NCBI RefSeq assembly: GCF_046097065.1
Contig: NZ_CP175563.1
Span: 1,488,001-1,552,000 of the forward strand
DNA length: 64,000 nt
Direction: 5' to 3'
Source: Syntrophus buswellii
Lineage (GTDB): Bacteria; Desulfobacterota; Syntrophia; Syntrophales; Syntrophaceae
Shown here in pieces: positions 1 through 8,546 of the stretch. The notes below the pieces were generated by a model, which saw only the letters and a program-made list of their open reading frames with translations, was not told the origin of the DNA and did not search any database. Position numbers and translations under genes: made by a program. How positions within the stretch are numbered: the stretch's first letter is position 1; each line of letters starts with the position of its first letter.

Positions 1-35
1 CGCAGCGCCTTTTTTATGCCACAGGGTTATCTGGT

Positions 36-545
36 TTACTGCACCAGGGCGGCCACTTCATCAGCGCTCATGACACGATCGATGTCCAGCAATATTTTGA
101 CGCCGCCGCCGACCTTGGCCATTCCCAGGATATAATCCGTGTCCAGCCGGCTTCCGAAACTGGGCGTTTCTTCGATATCGCCGGATTTGATGTTCAGGAC
201 TTCCGAAACGGAATCGACAACGATTCCCATCGGGATCATTTTGCCGCTGCCGGCGATTTCAACGACGATGATGCAGGTACGTTCCGTATATTCCATGGAT
301 TCCATGCCGAATTTGCATCGTAAATCGACAACGGGGATGACCTTGCCGCGGAGATTGATGACGCCTTTGACATAGGACGGTGTCTGGGGAACCGTTGTGA
401 TGGGCATCATGCCGATAATTTCCTTGACTTTCAGAATGCTGATTCCGTATTCCTCTCCGGCCAGAGAAAAAGTCAGGTACTTGCCTTCTCTGTCGGCCAT
501 CAAAGTGACAGCCTGGGTCATGGTTTCTTCAAGCGCAGTGGTCAT
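36..545 (-). CDS. cheW: Chemotaxis scaffold protein CheW
   Basis: A 169-residue CheW-fold adaptor that would bridge chemoreceptors and the CheA kinase at the inner membrane. The body after about residue 20 is the CheW beta-barrel, with the diagnostic run GVINLRGKVIPVVDLR at about residues 60-75. The reading frame is open further upstream, but the ATG at 545 is chosen because AGGAGG sits about 8 nt before it and CheW homology begins soon after. It is the only cheW seen and is not inside the plus-strand che cluster, yet lies only 3 kb from it. A sigma-54-like site lies about 150 nt upstream. The gene downstream is cut off by the window edge. Confidence 0.95.
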   Translation of the reverse strand: MTTALEETMTQAVTLMADREGKYLTFSLAGEEYGISILKVKEIIGMMPITTVPQTPSYVKGVINLRGKVIPVVDLRCKFGMESMEYTERTCIIVVEIAGSGKMIPMGIVVDSVSEVLNIKSGDIEETPSFGSRLDTDYILGMAKVGGGVKILLDIDRVMSADEVAALVQ

Positions 546-690
546 GGTCAAATCCCTCCTGATGTTTCTGTATTGAATTTTTGTCAGAATTCCGAGCCCC
601 TTCATTATCATGCAGCACTGAGCATGTCTTTCAGCGCCGATCAAGACAAGGGAGTGCATGTTGGCTCCTAGTTTATGGATTTCTTCCATT

Positions 691-706
691 TACATAAACC
701 GTGCCA
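691..706 (-). promoter_or_regulatory. Possible sigma-54 promoter for cheW (imperfect -12)
   Basis: On the minus strand the sequence reads TGGCACGGTTTATGTA. The -24 element TGGCAC is perfect, and the -12 element is ATGTA instead of TTGCA with correct spacing. Transcription would start near 680, about 135 nt before cheW. The lost C of the -12 GC makes this weaker than the sites at 3156 and 15728. Confidence 0.35.
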
Positions 707-836
707 TTTGAGCGCACTGTCCCCTATGAATTCTTTCGGAGGTCGGAGGGGCGGGGTGTGGCGCGGAAGGTGCGCGTGCAGGCCTGTCGAGGAGGGATGA
801 GGCCTTCAAAGCAGAAGCTTTGGCAGTGTTATGAGG

Positions 837-1259
837 TTATGAGGCGCCGTGAGGCCGCTCCGCAGGGGGCGACATGGATTTATGACGCCAGCGGTCAAGC
901 CTCTTAAAGGATTCCTCAACGGTCGATACAACCAGGTCAATGTCCAGCGGCTTGACGAAATAATCGTCGAACCCGGCGGACCGGCATTCTTCCAGATCGT
1001 AAAGAACCGACCACCCGGTCATTGCATGGATCATGGCAATGGGATTGGTCTGACGAATTTGACGGCACAGGGTGATCCCGTCCATTCCGAAGAGCTTGAG
1101 GTCCAGGAAAATGACGTTTATATCGGCATTGCTCAACAGGTGCAGAGCCTCCCGACCATCCTCCACGGCATGGACATCGTAAACGTCCTCGGGAAAGAGG
1201 CTCTTGAACAGGGATCTTATGGCTTCTTCATCGTCAACAACTAAAATCTGCCTTTTCAC
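837..1259 (-). CDS. Single-domain response regulator (REC only)
   Basis: A 140-residue receiver domain with no output domain. It begins with the acidic pair in VVDDEE (residues 8-9) and has the phospho-acceptor Asp in FLDLKL (about residue 52), the Thr of MTG and the conserved Lys in VKP (about residue 103). The last 20 residues are a polar tail. It lies between the sigma-54 activator gene and cheW, all on the minus strand, so it may be a phosphorelay partner in the same motility locus. No cognate histidine kinase is adjacent. The target is unknown. Confidence 0.85.
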   Translation of the reverse strand: MKRQILVVDDEEAIRSLFKSLFPEDVYDVHAVEDGREALHLLSNADINVIFLDLKLFGMDGITLCRQIRQTNPIAMIHAMTGWSVLYDLEECRSAGFDDYFVKPLDIDLVVSTVEESFKRLDRWRHKSMSPPAERPHGAS

Positions 1260-1357
1260 CAGTTCTGCCTTTCCGAAAGGGGCGCAGGAGATCCGAACTC
1301 CGGGTGCTTCGGCTGAGAATCACGCCGCGTTTCGCAGATTCACGAGCAGCCTGTCAT

Positions 1358-2743
1358 CTAGGTTTCCGAAGAAATGTTGAGCCGCTTGAGCTTTTCGACA
1401 AGGGTCGTCCGATTAAGGTTCAGAAGTTTAGCCGCTCTGTTCTTGACCCCGCTGCTTTTTTCCAGGGCATTGAGCAGGATATCCTTTTCAAACTGATTGA
1501 CAAGTTCGTTGAAATCAATCCCGTCCTCAGGGATCTGAATGGAGCCGATGGACTGGGCTTCCTTTTTAAACTGCCGGATCTTCAGAGGAAGATCCTCAAG
1601 AACAATTTCATTGCCGTCCTTCAGGACGACCAGCATCTCGATGAGATTTTCCAGCTCCCGGACATTTCCCGGCCAGGGGTAATGGAGCAGGCAGGCAATC
1701 GCCTCGGGAGAAATGGAGCTCACATCCTTCTTTTTGGTCTGCGCAAATTTCTGCAGAAAGTGATTGGCCAGGATGGCGATGTCGGGGCCTCTCTCACGCA
1801 GAGCCGGCAGGTGAATGGGGATGACATTGATCCTGTAATAGAGGTCTTCACGAAAACGCTTTTCCGCAACGGCCAATTCCAGATCCTGGTTTGTCGCGGC
1901 AATAATCCGGACGTCCGCGTTGATCGTTTTGACGCCTCCAATCCGTTCAAACTGCTTTTCCTGGATCACCCGCAGCAGTTTGACCTGAAGCGATGGACTC
2001 ATATCGCCGATTTCGTCAAGAAAAATAGTTCCTCCCTGGGCCAGTTCAAATCGGCCCAATCGGTTGCGTATCGCCCCGGTGAAGGCCCCCTTTTCATGGC
2101 CAAAAAGTTCGCTCTCAAGAAGTTCTTCAGGGATGGCGCCACAATTAACGGGAATCAAGGGGAAATTTTTTCTGTCGCTGTTGAAGTGGATGGCCCGGGC
2201 CACGAGTTCTTTGCCGGTGCCGCTTTCGCCGTATATGATCACGGTGCTGTCGGATTTGGCCACCTTTTCGATCGTGTCGAAAATGGTTTTTATGCATTCG
2301 CTGTAGCCGAGCATCTTGCCGAAATCATATTTTTCACGCAGATTGTCGCGCAAGGTGACGTTCTCTTCCTGGAGGCTGGCAAAGGACAGCGCCCTGCTGA
2401 CCGTCAGCTTCACCAGGTCATCCTTCATCGGCTTGGTTATATAATCAAAGGCGCCGTACTTCATCGCCTCCACGGCCGAGTCCACCGTGCCGAAGCCGGT
2501 CATCATGATCACGATGTTGTCGGGATTCATGTCCTTGACGAATTTCAAGAGCTCTAAACCATCCCCCTCGGGCATCTTGAGATCGGTGATGACGAGATCA
2601 TATTTGTCTTCCACGAAGGCCGCCATGGCTTCTTTTCCATTTTCGACAGCCTTGACCTCGTAGCCCTCCATGGTGAGCAATTCCGTCAAATTATTTCTGT
2701 TGAGATCATCATCCTCAGCAATCAGTATCTTTTGTTTTTTCAT
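1358..2743 (-). CDS. NtrC-family sigma-54-dependent response regulator
   Basis: A 461-residue activator of RpoN-RNA polymerase in three parts: an N-terminal receiver (acidic EDDD at residues 10-13, phospho-Asp 54 in ITDLKMP); an AAA+ domain with Walker A GESGTGKE (about 172-179) and the sigma-54-contacting GAFTGA loop (219-224); and a C-terminal Fis-type helix-turn-helix (about 425-457). The ATG at 2743 is preferred because the receiver starts right there, although the frame stays open 39 codons further upstream. A good sigma-70-type promoter lies at 2922-2950. Because two sigma-54 promoters flank the adjacent chemotaxis and motility genes, this protein is a plausible activator of them. That link is inferred from position only. 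Confidence 0.93.
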   Translation of the reverse strand: MKKQKILIAEDDDLNRNNLTELLTMEGYEVKAVENGKEAMAAFVEDKYDLVITDLKMPEGDGLELLKFVKDMNPDNIVIMMTGFGTVDSAVEAMKYGAFDYITKPMKDDLVKLTVSRALSFASLQEENVTLRDNLREKYDFGKMLGYSECIKTIFDTIEKVAKSDSTVIIYGESGTGKELVARAIHFNSDRKNFPLIPVNCGAIPEELLESELFGHEKGAFTGAIRNRLGRFELAQGGTIFLDEIGDMSPSLQVKLLRVIQEKQFERIGGVKTINADVRIIAATNQDLELAVAEKRFREDLYYRINVIPIHLPALRERGPDIAILANHFLQKFAQTKKKDVSSISPEAIACLLHYPWPGNVRELENLIEMLVVLKDGNEIVLEDLPLKIRQFKKEAQSIGSIQIPEDGIDFNELVNQFEKDILLNALEKSSGVKNRAAKLLNLNRTTLVEKLKRLNISSET

Positions 2744-2921
2744 GTTTTCCACTCTGGTTAGTAGCCGTCGTGAGACGATCCGGCTGTCGATCAGGAAAAA
2801 TATGTAAAATAAATCAACAAGATGAAAACGGTCCGCACCACATCCGCAGCCAGACCTCATGCCGCAAGGAAAAAAGCAGTTTCATGAATTCACGAGAATT
2901 CTATAGGATAAAAGTTTTTAA

Positions 2922-2950
2922 ATTACAACTATAAATAGCTTCTTTGTCAA
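2922..2950 (-). promoter_or_regulatory. Sigma-70-type promoter for the sigma-54 activator gene
   Basis: On the minus strand TTGACA (2950-2945), a 17-nt spacer, then TGTAAT (2927-2922): six of six and five of six matches to consensus. The start would be near 2915, giving a leader of about 170 nt. The rest of 2744-3311 holds only this promoter and the sigma-54 site at 3156; I see no convincing gene there. Confidence 0.6.
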
Positions 2951-3155
2951 AACAATGACGTATTGTCACGAATCATCTTTGGAACGATGCGTCAGGCCCC
3001 TCCGCAATTCTTTGTTGATGTCGTATCAGCATACCAAAATAAGAAAATTTCATACATTGGCCACCTTCTGCCGCGCTTCCGCTCGGAGTCCCCTGCCGGT
3101 GCAGAAATCGCCTGGAGAGTCCACAAAACCAATAAAAAAGGTGTATTAGATAGTA

Positions 3156-3171
3156 TGGCATGACCATTGCT
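3156..3171 (+). promoter_or_regulatory. Sigma-54 (-24/-12) promoter of the chemoreceptor
   Basis: The sequence TGGCATGACCATTGCT matches the RpoN consensus TGGCAY-R-N4-TTGCW at every fixed position, with GG and GC ten bases apart. Predicted start is near 3182, about 130 nt before the chemoreceptor ATG. An activator-binding site upstream is not identified. Confidence 0.72.
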
Positions 3172-3311
3172 CTGCATCACACCCAAAATGATTCTCATAT
3201 CAGGACAGAATGGAAAGAATGTTTCAGGGTGGTGAAGGCGCAGCCGTGGTGCCTTTCGCAAGACATATTAAAAGAGACAGACACTAATAAAGTATAAGGA
3301 GAGGAGATTAC

Positions 3312-5252
3312 ATGAAAAAACGGACACTGGAATTCAAACTGATCGTAGGTGGGTTGTTGATGGTGTTGATCCCGCTTCTAGTAATCGGTATCGTCACCAC
3401 GTTGAGGTCGTCAAACGCTCTGGTGAAAACATCCATGGAAGGCTCAGAGCAGATCGCCAAGAGCATCAGCAACATGGTGCAACTGGTTCTCCAGGAAGAA
3501 GTCAAGGTCGTAACGCATATAGCCTCCAATAACACGGTATTGGAGGCGGTTGCCGGTGTGGCGAAAAATGGAGTCGAAGCTTCCGCCGAAGAAATCAGCC
3601 GGGCCAACAAGGCGCTGGAGACACTGTTTAAAAAATCTGGCACTGATTATGAGTTTATCGTGATTACGGATGCCGGCGGCAAGGTTATCGCGGACAGTTC
3701 AGGGGGAAAGCTTGCGGGGCTTAATCTCGTAGAGAGGGATTACTGGAAGGCGGCCAAAAGCACAGGGAAAAGCGCCATCGGTGAAGTTTCCAAATCCAAG
3801 GTGACGGGAAAAGCCGTCGCCCCCTTCGGCGCACCAATCTATGCCGGTTCCGGCGAATTCCTGGGGGTTGCTGCCTGCATCGCCAATATCGATTTCATCA
3901 GCGAAAAGCTCAATGCCATCAAGATCGGCGAAACGGGTTACGCCTATTTAATCAACAAAGATGGCGTGGTGATTGCCCATCCGAAAGCCGAGTATATCCT
4001 GGAAATGAACCTGGGCAAGCAGGAGGGTATGACGGAATTCATACAGAAAATGCTGAGCCAGAAGTCCGGTTCCGACAAATATAGCTTGAATGGCGTCGAA
4101 AAGATTGCCGGCTATGCACCGGTAGAACTTACCAACTGGAGCGCCGGACTGACCCAGGACAAGGATGAAATGACGGCTGCAGCAAGATCCATCCGCAATT
4201 TCATCGTTGTGATCACCCTGGCCTTTCTGGGCATCATCGCCGTCCTCGTTCTTCTTTTTGCGCGCAGTATCAGCCGTCCCATTCAGGCGGCGGTAACCAG
4301 CCTGAACGATTCAGCCGATCAGATTGCTTCGGCGTCGATGCAGGTATCCTCTGCCAGCCAGTCCCTGGCGGAAGGGGCATCGGAGCAGGCGTCCGCCATC
4401 GAAGAAACGTCTTCGTCACTTGAAGAGATGTCTTCCATGACGAAACAGAATGCCGGAAATGCCGGGCAGGCGGACAGCCTGATGAAGCAGGCCAACGCGG
4501 TTGTTCAGGAAGCCAACGCCTCCATGACCCTCCTGACGAATTCCATGCAGCAGATTTCAAAGGCCAGTGAGGAAACCTCAAAGATCATCAAGACGATTGA
4601 CGAGGTCGCTTTCCAGACAAATCTCCTGGCTTTGAACGCCGCCGTGGAGGCTGCCAGGGCAGGCGAAGCGGGAGCCGGGTTTGCCGTCGTGGCGGAAGAA
4701 GTGCGGAACCTCGCCATGAGGGCCGCCGATGCCGCACGCAATACGGCGGGGCTCATCGAAGACACCGTCAAGAAGGTGAAGGAAGGATCCGATCTCGTCG
4801 TCAAGACGAATGAAGCCTTCTCGCACGTTGCGGACAGCACGGACAAGGTCGGAAGCCTGGTTGGTGAAATTTCGGCTGCATCCAACGAGCAGGCCCAGGG
4901 CATTGATCAGATCAACAAGGCAGTGACGGAAATGGACAAAGTGACACAACAGACCGCGGCCAATGCCGAAGAATCCGCCTCTGCCTCCGAAGAACTGAGC
5001 GCCCAGGCACAGCAGATGAAATCCATCTCCAATGAACTGGCTGATATTATCGGGGGAAGCAATAAGCTCGGTGCCTCCAGTGCAAATCAGGCCGTGGCTG
5101 TATCCGCGCAGAATCTTCGCAGGGGCATTATGAAGACGATCTCTTCGCTTCCCAAAGGTATGCCGAATCTGGGGAAAGGATCATCGAAGAGAAAAGAGAT
5201 GACACCGGAACAAATCCTCCCGTTGGAGGACGATACTTTTAAAGATTTTTAG
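3312..5252 (+). CDS. Methyl-accepting chemotaxis protein with Cache-type sensor
   Basis: A 646-residue transmembrane chemoreceptor. TM1 spans about residues 9-31, a periplasmic Cache-like ligand domain about 35-290, and TM2 about 296-318; the cytoplasmic signalling hairpin tip lies about 430-467 (EVAFQTN, LNAAVEAARAGE, AEEVRNLA). After TM2 only a short RSISRPI helix is seen before the methylation helix, and no full HAMP domain with its DEIGEL motif is evident. The C-terminus ends in an acidic-aromatic tail, LEDDTFKDF, not a canonical NWETF-type pentapeptide. AAGGAGAGGAG precedes the ATG. It is transcribed from the sigma-54 site upstream and followed by a hairpin at 5336. The ligand cannot be told from sequence. 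Confidence 0.95.
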   Translation: MKKRTLEFKLIVGGLLMVLIPLLVIGIVTTLRSSNALVKTSMEGSEQIAKSISNMVQLVLQEEVKVVTHIASNNTVLEAVAGVAKNGVEASAEEISRANKALETLFKKSGTDYEFIVITDAGGKVIADSSGGKLAGLNLVERDYWKAAKSTGKSAIGEVSKSKVTGKAVAPFGAPIYAGSGEFLGVAACIANIDFISEKLNAIKIGETGYAYLINKDGVVIAHPKAEYILEMNLGKQEGMTEFIQKMLSQKSGSDKYSLNGVEKIAGYAPVELTNWSAGLTQDKDEMTAAARSIRNFIVVITLAFLGIIAVLVLLFARSISRPIQAAVTSLNDSADQIASASMQVSSASQSLAEGASEQASAIEETSSSLEEMSSMTKQNAGNAGQADSLMKQANAVVQEANASMTLLTNSMQQISKASEETSKIIKTIDEVAFQTNLLALNAAVEAARAGEAGAGFAVVAEEVRNLAMRAADAARNTAGLIEDTVKKVKEGSDLVVKTNEAFSHVADSTDKVGSLVGEISAASNEQAQGIDQINKAVTEMDKVTQQTAANAEESASASEELSAQAQQMKSISNELADIIGGSNKLGASSANQAVAVSAQNLRRGIMKTISSLPKGMPNLGKGSSKRKEMTPEQILPLEDDTFKDF

Positions 5253-5335
5253 AGGTTCAGGTAGAGAGGATCACGAAACGGTTCGTCGCGAATCATGGAC
5301 GGTCGATCCTTCATCAGGTGGAAATAATCGAGGCA

Positions 5336-5361
5336 GCCCCTCCGCGAAACGGCGGAGGGGC
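5336..5361 (+). terminator. Hairpin after the chemoreceptor gene
   Basis: A perfect 10-bp inverted repeat, GCCCCTCCGC (5336-5345) and GCGGAGGGGC (5352-5361), with a 6-nt loop, followed by CCCCTTTCC. The U-tract is poor, so it may be a weak terminator or processing hairpin between the chemoreceptor and cheR. The remaining gap to 5482 holds no gene; ACCGATAA at 5390 resembles a sigma-28 -10 but lacks a matching -35. Confidence 0.5.
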
Positions 5362-5482
5362 CCCCTTTCCCGCACCGCATCGAGGGCTTACCGATAAAAT
5401 GCACCGGATGCGGTGGTGGCGAGGGCGAAAGGCCTTAACGCTTCTTTCACGATCCCTTTGCGAATGAAACTAAGAACTTAAT

Positions 5483-6313
5483 ATGAATTCATCTGATTTG
5501 AGCGATCGAGATTTTGAAAGAATAAGCCAGCTTGTTTATTCACAGTGCGGCATCAATCTTCACGATGGTAAGAAGGAACTGGTGAAGGCCAGACTGGGGA
5601 AGCGCTTGCGTGAAGGGAACTTTCGATCTTTTTCCGACTACTACAAACACGTAACAACCAGGGGTGGTACGGATGAGCTGATCACAATGATCGATTCCAT
5701 CTCAACGAACCTGACCTATTTTTTCCGGGAGGAATCTCATTTTCAGCGATTGCAGACCGTTGCACGCTCCATTTTGGATAATGCGTCGAGACAAATGCGG
5801 AAAATGCCGGCCATAAGGATCTGGTGTGCCGGATGTTCAACGGGGGAGGAACCATACTCCTTGGGAATTACGATCAAGGAAACCTTAAACGGATTTCCTG
5901 CAAACGTGAAAATCATGGCGACGGACATATCAACCCGGGTCCTTAAAATCGCGGCGGATGGTGTTTATCCCATTGAAAAAACAAAAAATATTTCTTCTTC
6001 TCTCTTGCGGAAATATTTTCAGAAGGGCCAGGGAAAATGGGACGGATACGTCAGAATAAAGAAGGAAATCAGTGATATGATCGATTTTTCGAGATTTAAT
6101 CTCATGGAAACCCCTCCCTCGAATCAGGAATTTGACATCATCTTCTGCAGGAATGTCATGATCTATTTTGATAAGCCGACACAGGCATCAGTGGTGAATA
6201 AATTCTACAACTGTTTGGATAACGGCGGTTATCTTTTTATAGGGCATTCTGAAAGTCTGACCGGTCTGGAGCATGCCTTTAAATATATCGAACCAAGTGT
6301 GTATCGGAAATAA
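5483..6313 (+). CDS. cheR: Chemoreceptor methyltransferase CheR
   Basis: A 276-residue SAM-dependent glutamate methyltransferase acting on chemoreceptor helices for adaptation. It has the all-alpha N-terminal domain (residues 1-70), the SAM-binding region CAGCSTGEEPYSLG (about 114-128), the FCRNVMIYFD motif (about 219-228) and the late GHSES turn. Length is typical. No clear Shine-Dalgarno precedes the ATG. It opens the tight run cheR-cheD-HDOD-cheY-cheX-cheD-cheB-cheA, so methylation, deamidation and demethylation enzymes are co-encoded. Confidence 0.97.
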   Translation: MNSSDLSDRDFERISQLVYSQCGINLHDGKKELVKARLGKRLREGNFRSFSDYYKHVTTRGGTDELITMIDSISTNLTYFFREESHFQRLQTVARSILDNASRQMRKMPAIRIWCAGCSTGEEPYSLGITIKETLNGFPANVKIMATDISTRVLKIAADGVYPIEKTKNISSSLLRKYFQKGQGKWDGYVRIKKEISDMIDFSRFNLMETPPSNQEFDIIFCRNVMIYFDKPTQASVVNKFYNCLDNGGYLFIGHSESLTGLEHAFKYIEPSVYRK

Positions 6314-6316
6314 GCC

Positions 6317-6799
6317 ATGAGTGACGTAGTCATTGGTATATCGGATTTGAAAGTGAGCAACAAGGCGGATGATGTTCTTGTCACTTACGCGCTGGGTTCC
6401 TGCATCGCCGTGGCGATTTACGATCCCAGGGTCAAGGTGGGTGGGCTTCTACACTACATGCTTCCGGATTCCACTTTGGACATGAATAAGGCGAAGGCGA
6501 CACCAGGCATGTTTGCCGACACGGGTATCCCGCTTCTGTTCAAGGCCTGCTACAACCTGGGTGCGCAGAAGAAATCGATGATCGTCAAAGTTATCGGGGG
6601 GGCCAGTATTCTGGACGATACGAATTATTTCCGCATCGGCCAGAAGAACATCATGGCCGTCCGAAAAATGTTCTGGAAGAACAACGTCATGATCAACGGG
6701 GAAGACACGGGCAACAATTACAATCGGACCGTACGTCTTGAGATCAGCACGGGCAAGGTTTTTGTAAAAAGATCAGGTGGATTGTTAAGGGAATTATAA
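6317..6799 (+). CDS. cheD: Chemoreceptor glutamine deamidase CheD (catalytic copy)
   Basis: A 160-residue CheD that converts receptor Gln to Glu and in many bacteria also docks with CheC/CheX phosphatases. The catalytic Cys is C29 in LGSC and the catalytic His is H46 in GGLLHYMLP, with the Thr of VTYALGS also in place; the IGGAS loop follows. It starts 4 nt after cheR and its stop overlaps the next start by one base (TAATG), indicating translational coupling. Compare with the second cheD at 8547, which has lost both catalytic residues. Confidence 0.96.
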   Translation: MSDVVIGISDLKVSNKADDVLVTYALGSCIAVAIYDPRVKVGGLLHYMLPDSTLDMNKAKATPGMFADTGIPLLFKACYNLGAQKKSMIVKVIGGASILDDTNYFRIGQKNIMAVRKMFWKNNVMINGEDTGNNYNRTVRLEISTGKVFVKRSGGLLREL

Positions 6800-7644
6800 T
6801 GATCAACAAGATAATAAAATCAGTCAATGATCTTCCCGCGTTTCCTGCCACAGTAGTAAAGGTGATGGGTTTGCTGTCCAGAGAGGACTATTCGCTGGCC
6901 GAGGTTACGAAAATCATCAGCTTCGATCAGTCGTTGACAGTTAATATCCTCAAAATAAGCAATTCCGCTCAGTTCAGCAGTGGGCGCTCCATCAAGACGA
7001 TCCGGGATGCCGTGAGCTATCTGGGGAAGGAAAATCTGATTCGTGCAGTGCAGACGGCCGGAATATCGAAATATTATAAAACTAAGGTCAAAGGATACGT
7101 GTCCTCGGCATCGGATCTGTGGGAGCATTCCGTCGCCGTGGCCTTGATGTCCCAGATTCTTTCGAAAAAAATCTACGGTGTTGAGAATTCCGTTCTCTAT
7201 ACCGCCGCCCTTCTCCATGACGTCGGCAAAATCATCATGGGCGAGTATATTTATGAATCCATCGAAAAAATCAATCTGCTGGTCGATAAAAGACAGTGCT
7301 CTTTTCTTGAAGCCGAAGAGGTTATTATCGGCATGAACCATGCCGAGCTCGGCGGAAAAATTACCGGGCAATGGAATTTCCCCACAGAGATCTGTGATGC
7401 CATCTCCTTTCACCATCACCCGGATCTTCTGGATAAAACTTCGGGTGAAATGCAGTGGATTGTCTATCTGGCGGATCAACTGTGCATGATGCTGGGGATC
7501 GGCAATGGAGTCGACGGACTGGCGTACCGGGGGGTCAGCAAAGTTCTCAGGAAATTCGACCTCAGGGACAAGGATCTCCAAGTGTACATGATGGATCTGC
7601 TGGATGCTCTTGATGATGCCAGAAGCATGCTGGAAATTGTTTAG
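6799..7644 (+). CDS. HDOD-domain protein
   Basis: A 281-residue protein made almost wholly of an HDOD domain (about residues 8-205), a variant HD-fold module common in bacterial signalling proteins and not usually a proven hydrolase. It opens with the characteristic INKIIKSVNDLPAFP run and retains an HD pair in LLHDVGK (about 139-145) and the later SFHHHPD stretch. Its start overlaps the cheD stop by one base, so it is translationally coupled to adaptation enzymes. HDOD genes beside che genes occur in other deltaproteobacteria. The molecular role is not known. Confidence 0.9.
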   Translation: MINKIIKSVNDLPAFPATVVKVMGLLSREDYSLAEVTKIISFDQSLTVNILKISNSAQFSSGRSIKTIRDAVSYLGKENLIRAVQTAGISKYYKTKVKGYVSSASDLWEHSVAVALMSQILSKKIYGVENSVLYTAALLHDVGKIIMGEYIYESIEKINLLVDKRQCSFLEAEEVIIGMNHAELGGKITGQWNFPTEICDAISFHHHPDLLDKTSGEMQWIVYLADQLCMMLGIGNGVDGLAYRGVSKVLRKFDLRDKDLQVYMMDLLDALDDARSMLEIV

Positions 7645-7680
7645 GGATCAATATGAAGCGAGTCTTTTCAAGAGGTGGTT

Positions 7681-8112
7681 ATGTCCTTTAATGTGATGAT
7701 TGTAGATGATTCCAACGCCATGCGGGGGGTCATAAAAAAGATTATTTCAATGTCCGGATTCAAAATGGACAAATGTCTCGAAGCCGGCAATGGAAAAGAA
7801 GCGATGACTCTGCTTGAGGACAATTGGGTGGATGTCATCATTTCGGACATCAACATGCCGGTAATGAGCGGACTCGAAATGTTGAGCCATCTTAAGAAGG
7901 ATGATCTCTTCGGCGATATTCCGGTGATCATGATCACAACGGAGGGCAGCAGCACTCGGATGGAAGAGGCATTTCAGCATGGAGCCAGGGGATTCATAAA
8001 AAAGCCGTTTTTACCTGAAGATTTAAAAAAAATTCTCAATGAAGTGTTAGGGGTCTGCGATGATGGAGGCTATGGGGAAATTGAGGGAGATGATAACGAC
8101 CTCGACTTTTGA
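7681..8112 (+). CDS. cheY: CheY-type response regulator, first copy
   Basis: A 143-residue receiver: acidic pair in IVDDSN (residues 9-10), phospho-Asp 56 in ISDINMP, Thr of MITTEG and Lys of KKPF. The ATG at 7681 is preferred over an in-frame GTG at 7675 because AGAGG lies 5 nt before it. The protein carries an acidic tail of about 18 residues (DDGG..EGDDNDLDF) not found on minimal CheY proteins. This tail is encoded where the next gene, a CheX-like phosphatase, has already started in another frame. Confidence 0.93.
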   Translation: MSFNVMIVDDSNAMRGVIKKIISMSGFKMDKCLEAGNGKEAMTLLEDNWVDVIISDINMPVMSGLEMLSHLKKDDLFGDIPVIMITTEGSSTRMEEAFQHGARGFIKKPFLPEDLKKILNEVLGVCDDGGYGEIEGDDNDLDF

Positions 8113-8527
8113 AGTGTACGAAAAGATGTTCTTTATTTTTCTGGAACCCGTGGAGAGAAAGGACATCGCCTATGACATGTCAACGGAAATCACATTCAAA
8201 GGCCCGGTTGAGGGATCCATGAAGATGTTCCTGACGGATGGATTGGTCTCATGCATGGTGCAGAACATGCTGAGCATCTCCGATGAGGAGGTATCGGATT
8301 CCATGAGAGAGGACTGCGCCCGGGAAGCGACCAACATGGTCTGCGGGAATCTGCTGCGCAACTATGACAGCAGCAATGTGTTCAGCCTTTCCATTCCGAC
8401 CTGTCAAAAAAATAATCAGGGCGATCTGATGCCTGCCTGTTCGGAGCCCCAGGCCGATCTGTGGCAGGCGGTCTTTGATTCAGACGGAGAAACACTGGGC
8501 GTTCTGCTGCAGATGCAGCGCTCTTGA
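8060..8527 (+). CDS. CheX-like CheY-P phosphatase, first copy
   Basis: A 155-residue CheC/CheX-family protein. The family phosphatase signature is visible as E-x2-N followed about 21 residues later by Pro (REATNMVCGN then SIP). It should dephosphorylate a CheY. The start at 8060 (or the adjacent ATG at 8063) is chosen because TAGGGG lies 6 nt upstream; it overlaps cheY by 53 nt. Other in-frame ATGs at 8072 and 8090 have poorly spaced ribosome-binding sites. Immediate pairing with cheY suggests this is its dedicated phosphatase. Confidence 0.8.
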   Translation: MMEAMGKLREMITTSTFEVYEKMFFIFLEPVERKDIAYDMSTEITFKGPVEGSMKMFLTDGLVSCMVQNMLSISDEEVSDSMREDCAREATNMVCGNLLRNYDSSNVFSLSIPTCQKNNQGDLMPACSEPQADLWQAVFDSDGETLGVLLQMQRS

Positions 8528-8546
8528 CCGGGGGAAAGCGGTTTTA

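Noticed and set aside
1304..2557. A 417-codon open frame on the plus strand
   Set aside because: It is the complement of the NtrC-type regulator gene; its translation has no recognisable domain, while the minus strand has Walker A, GAFTGA and receiver motifs.
5390..5397. ACCGATAA as a sigma-28 flagellar promoter for cheR
   Set aside because: Resembles the -10 (GCCGATAA), but no TAAA -35 lies at the right distance.
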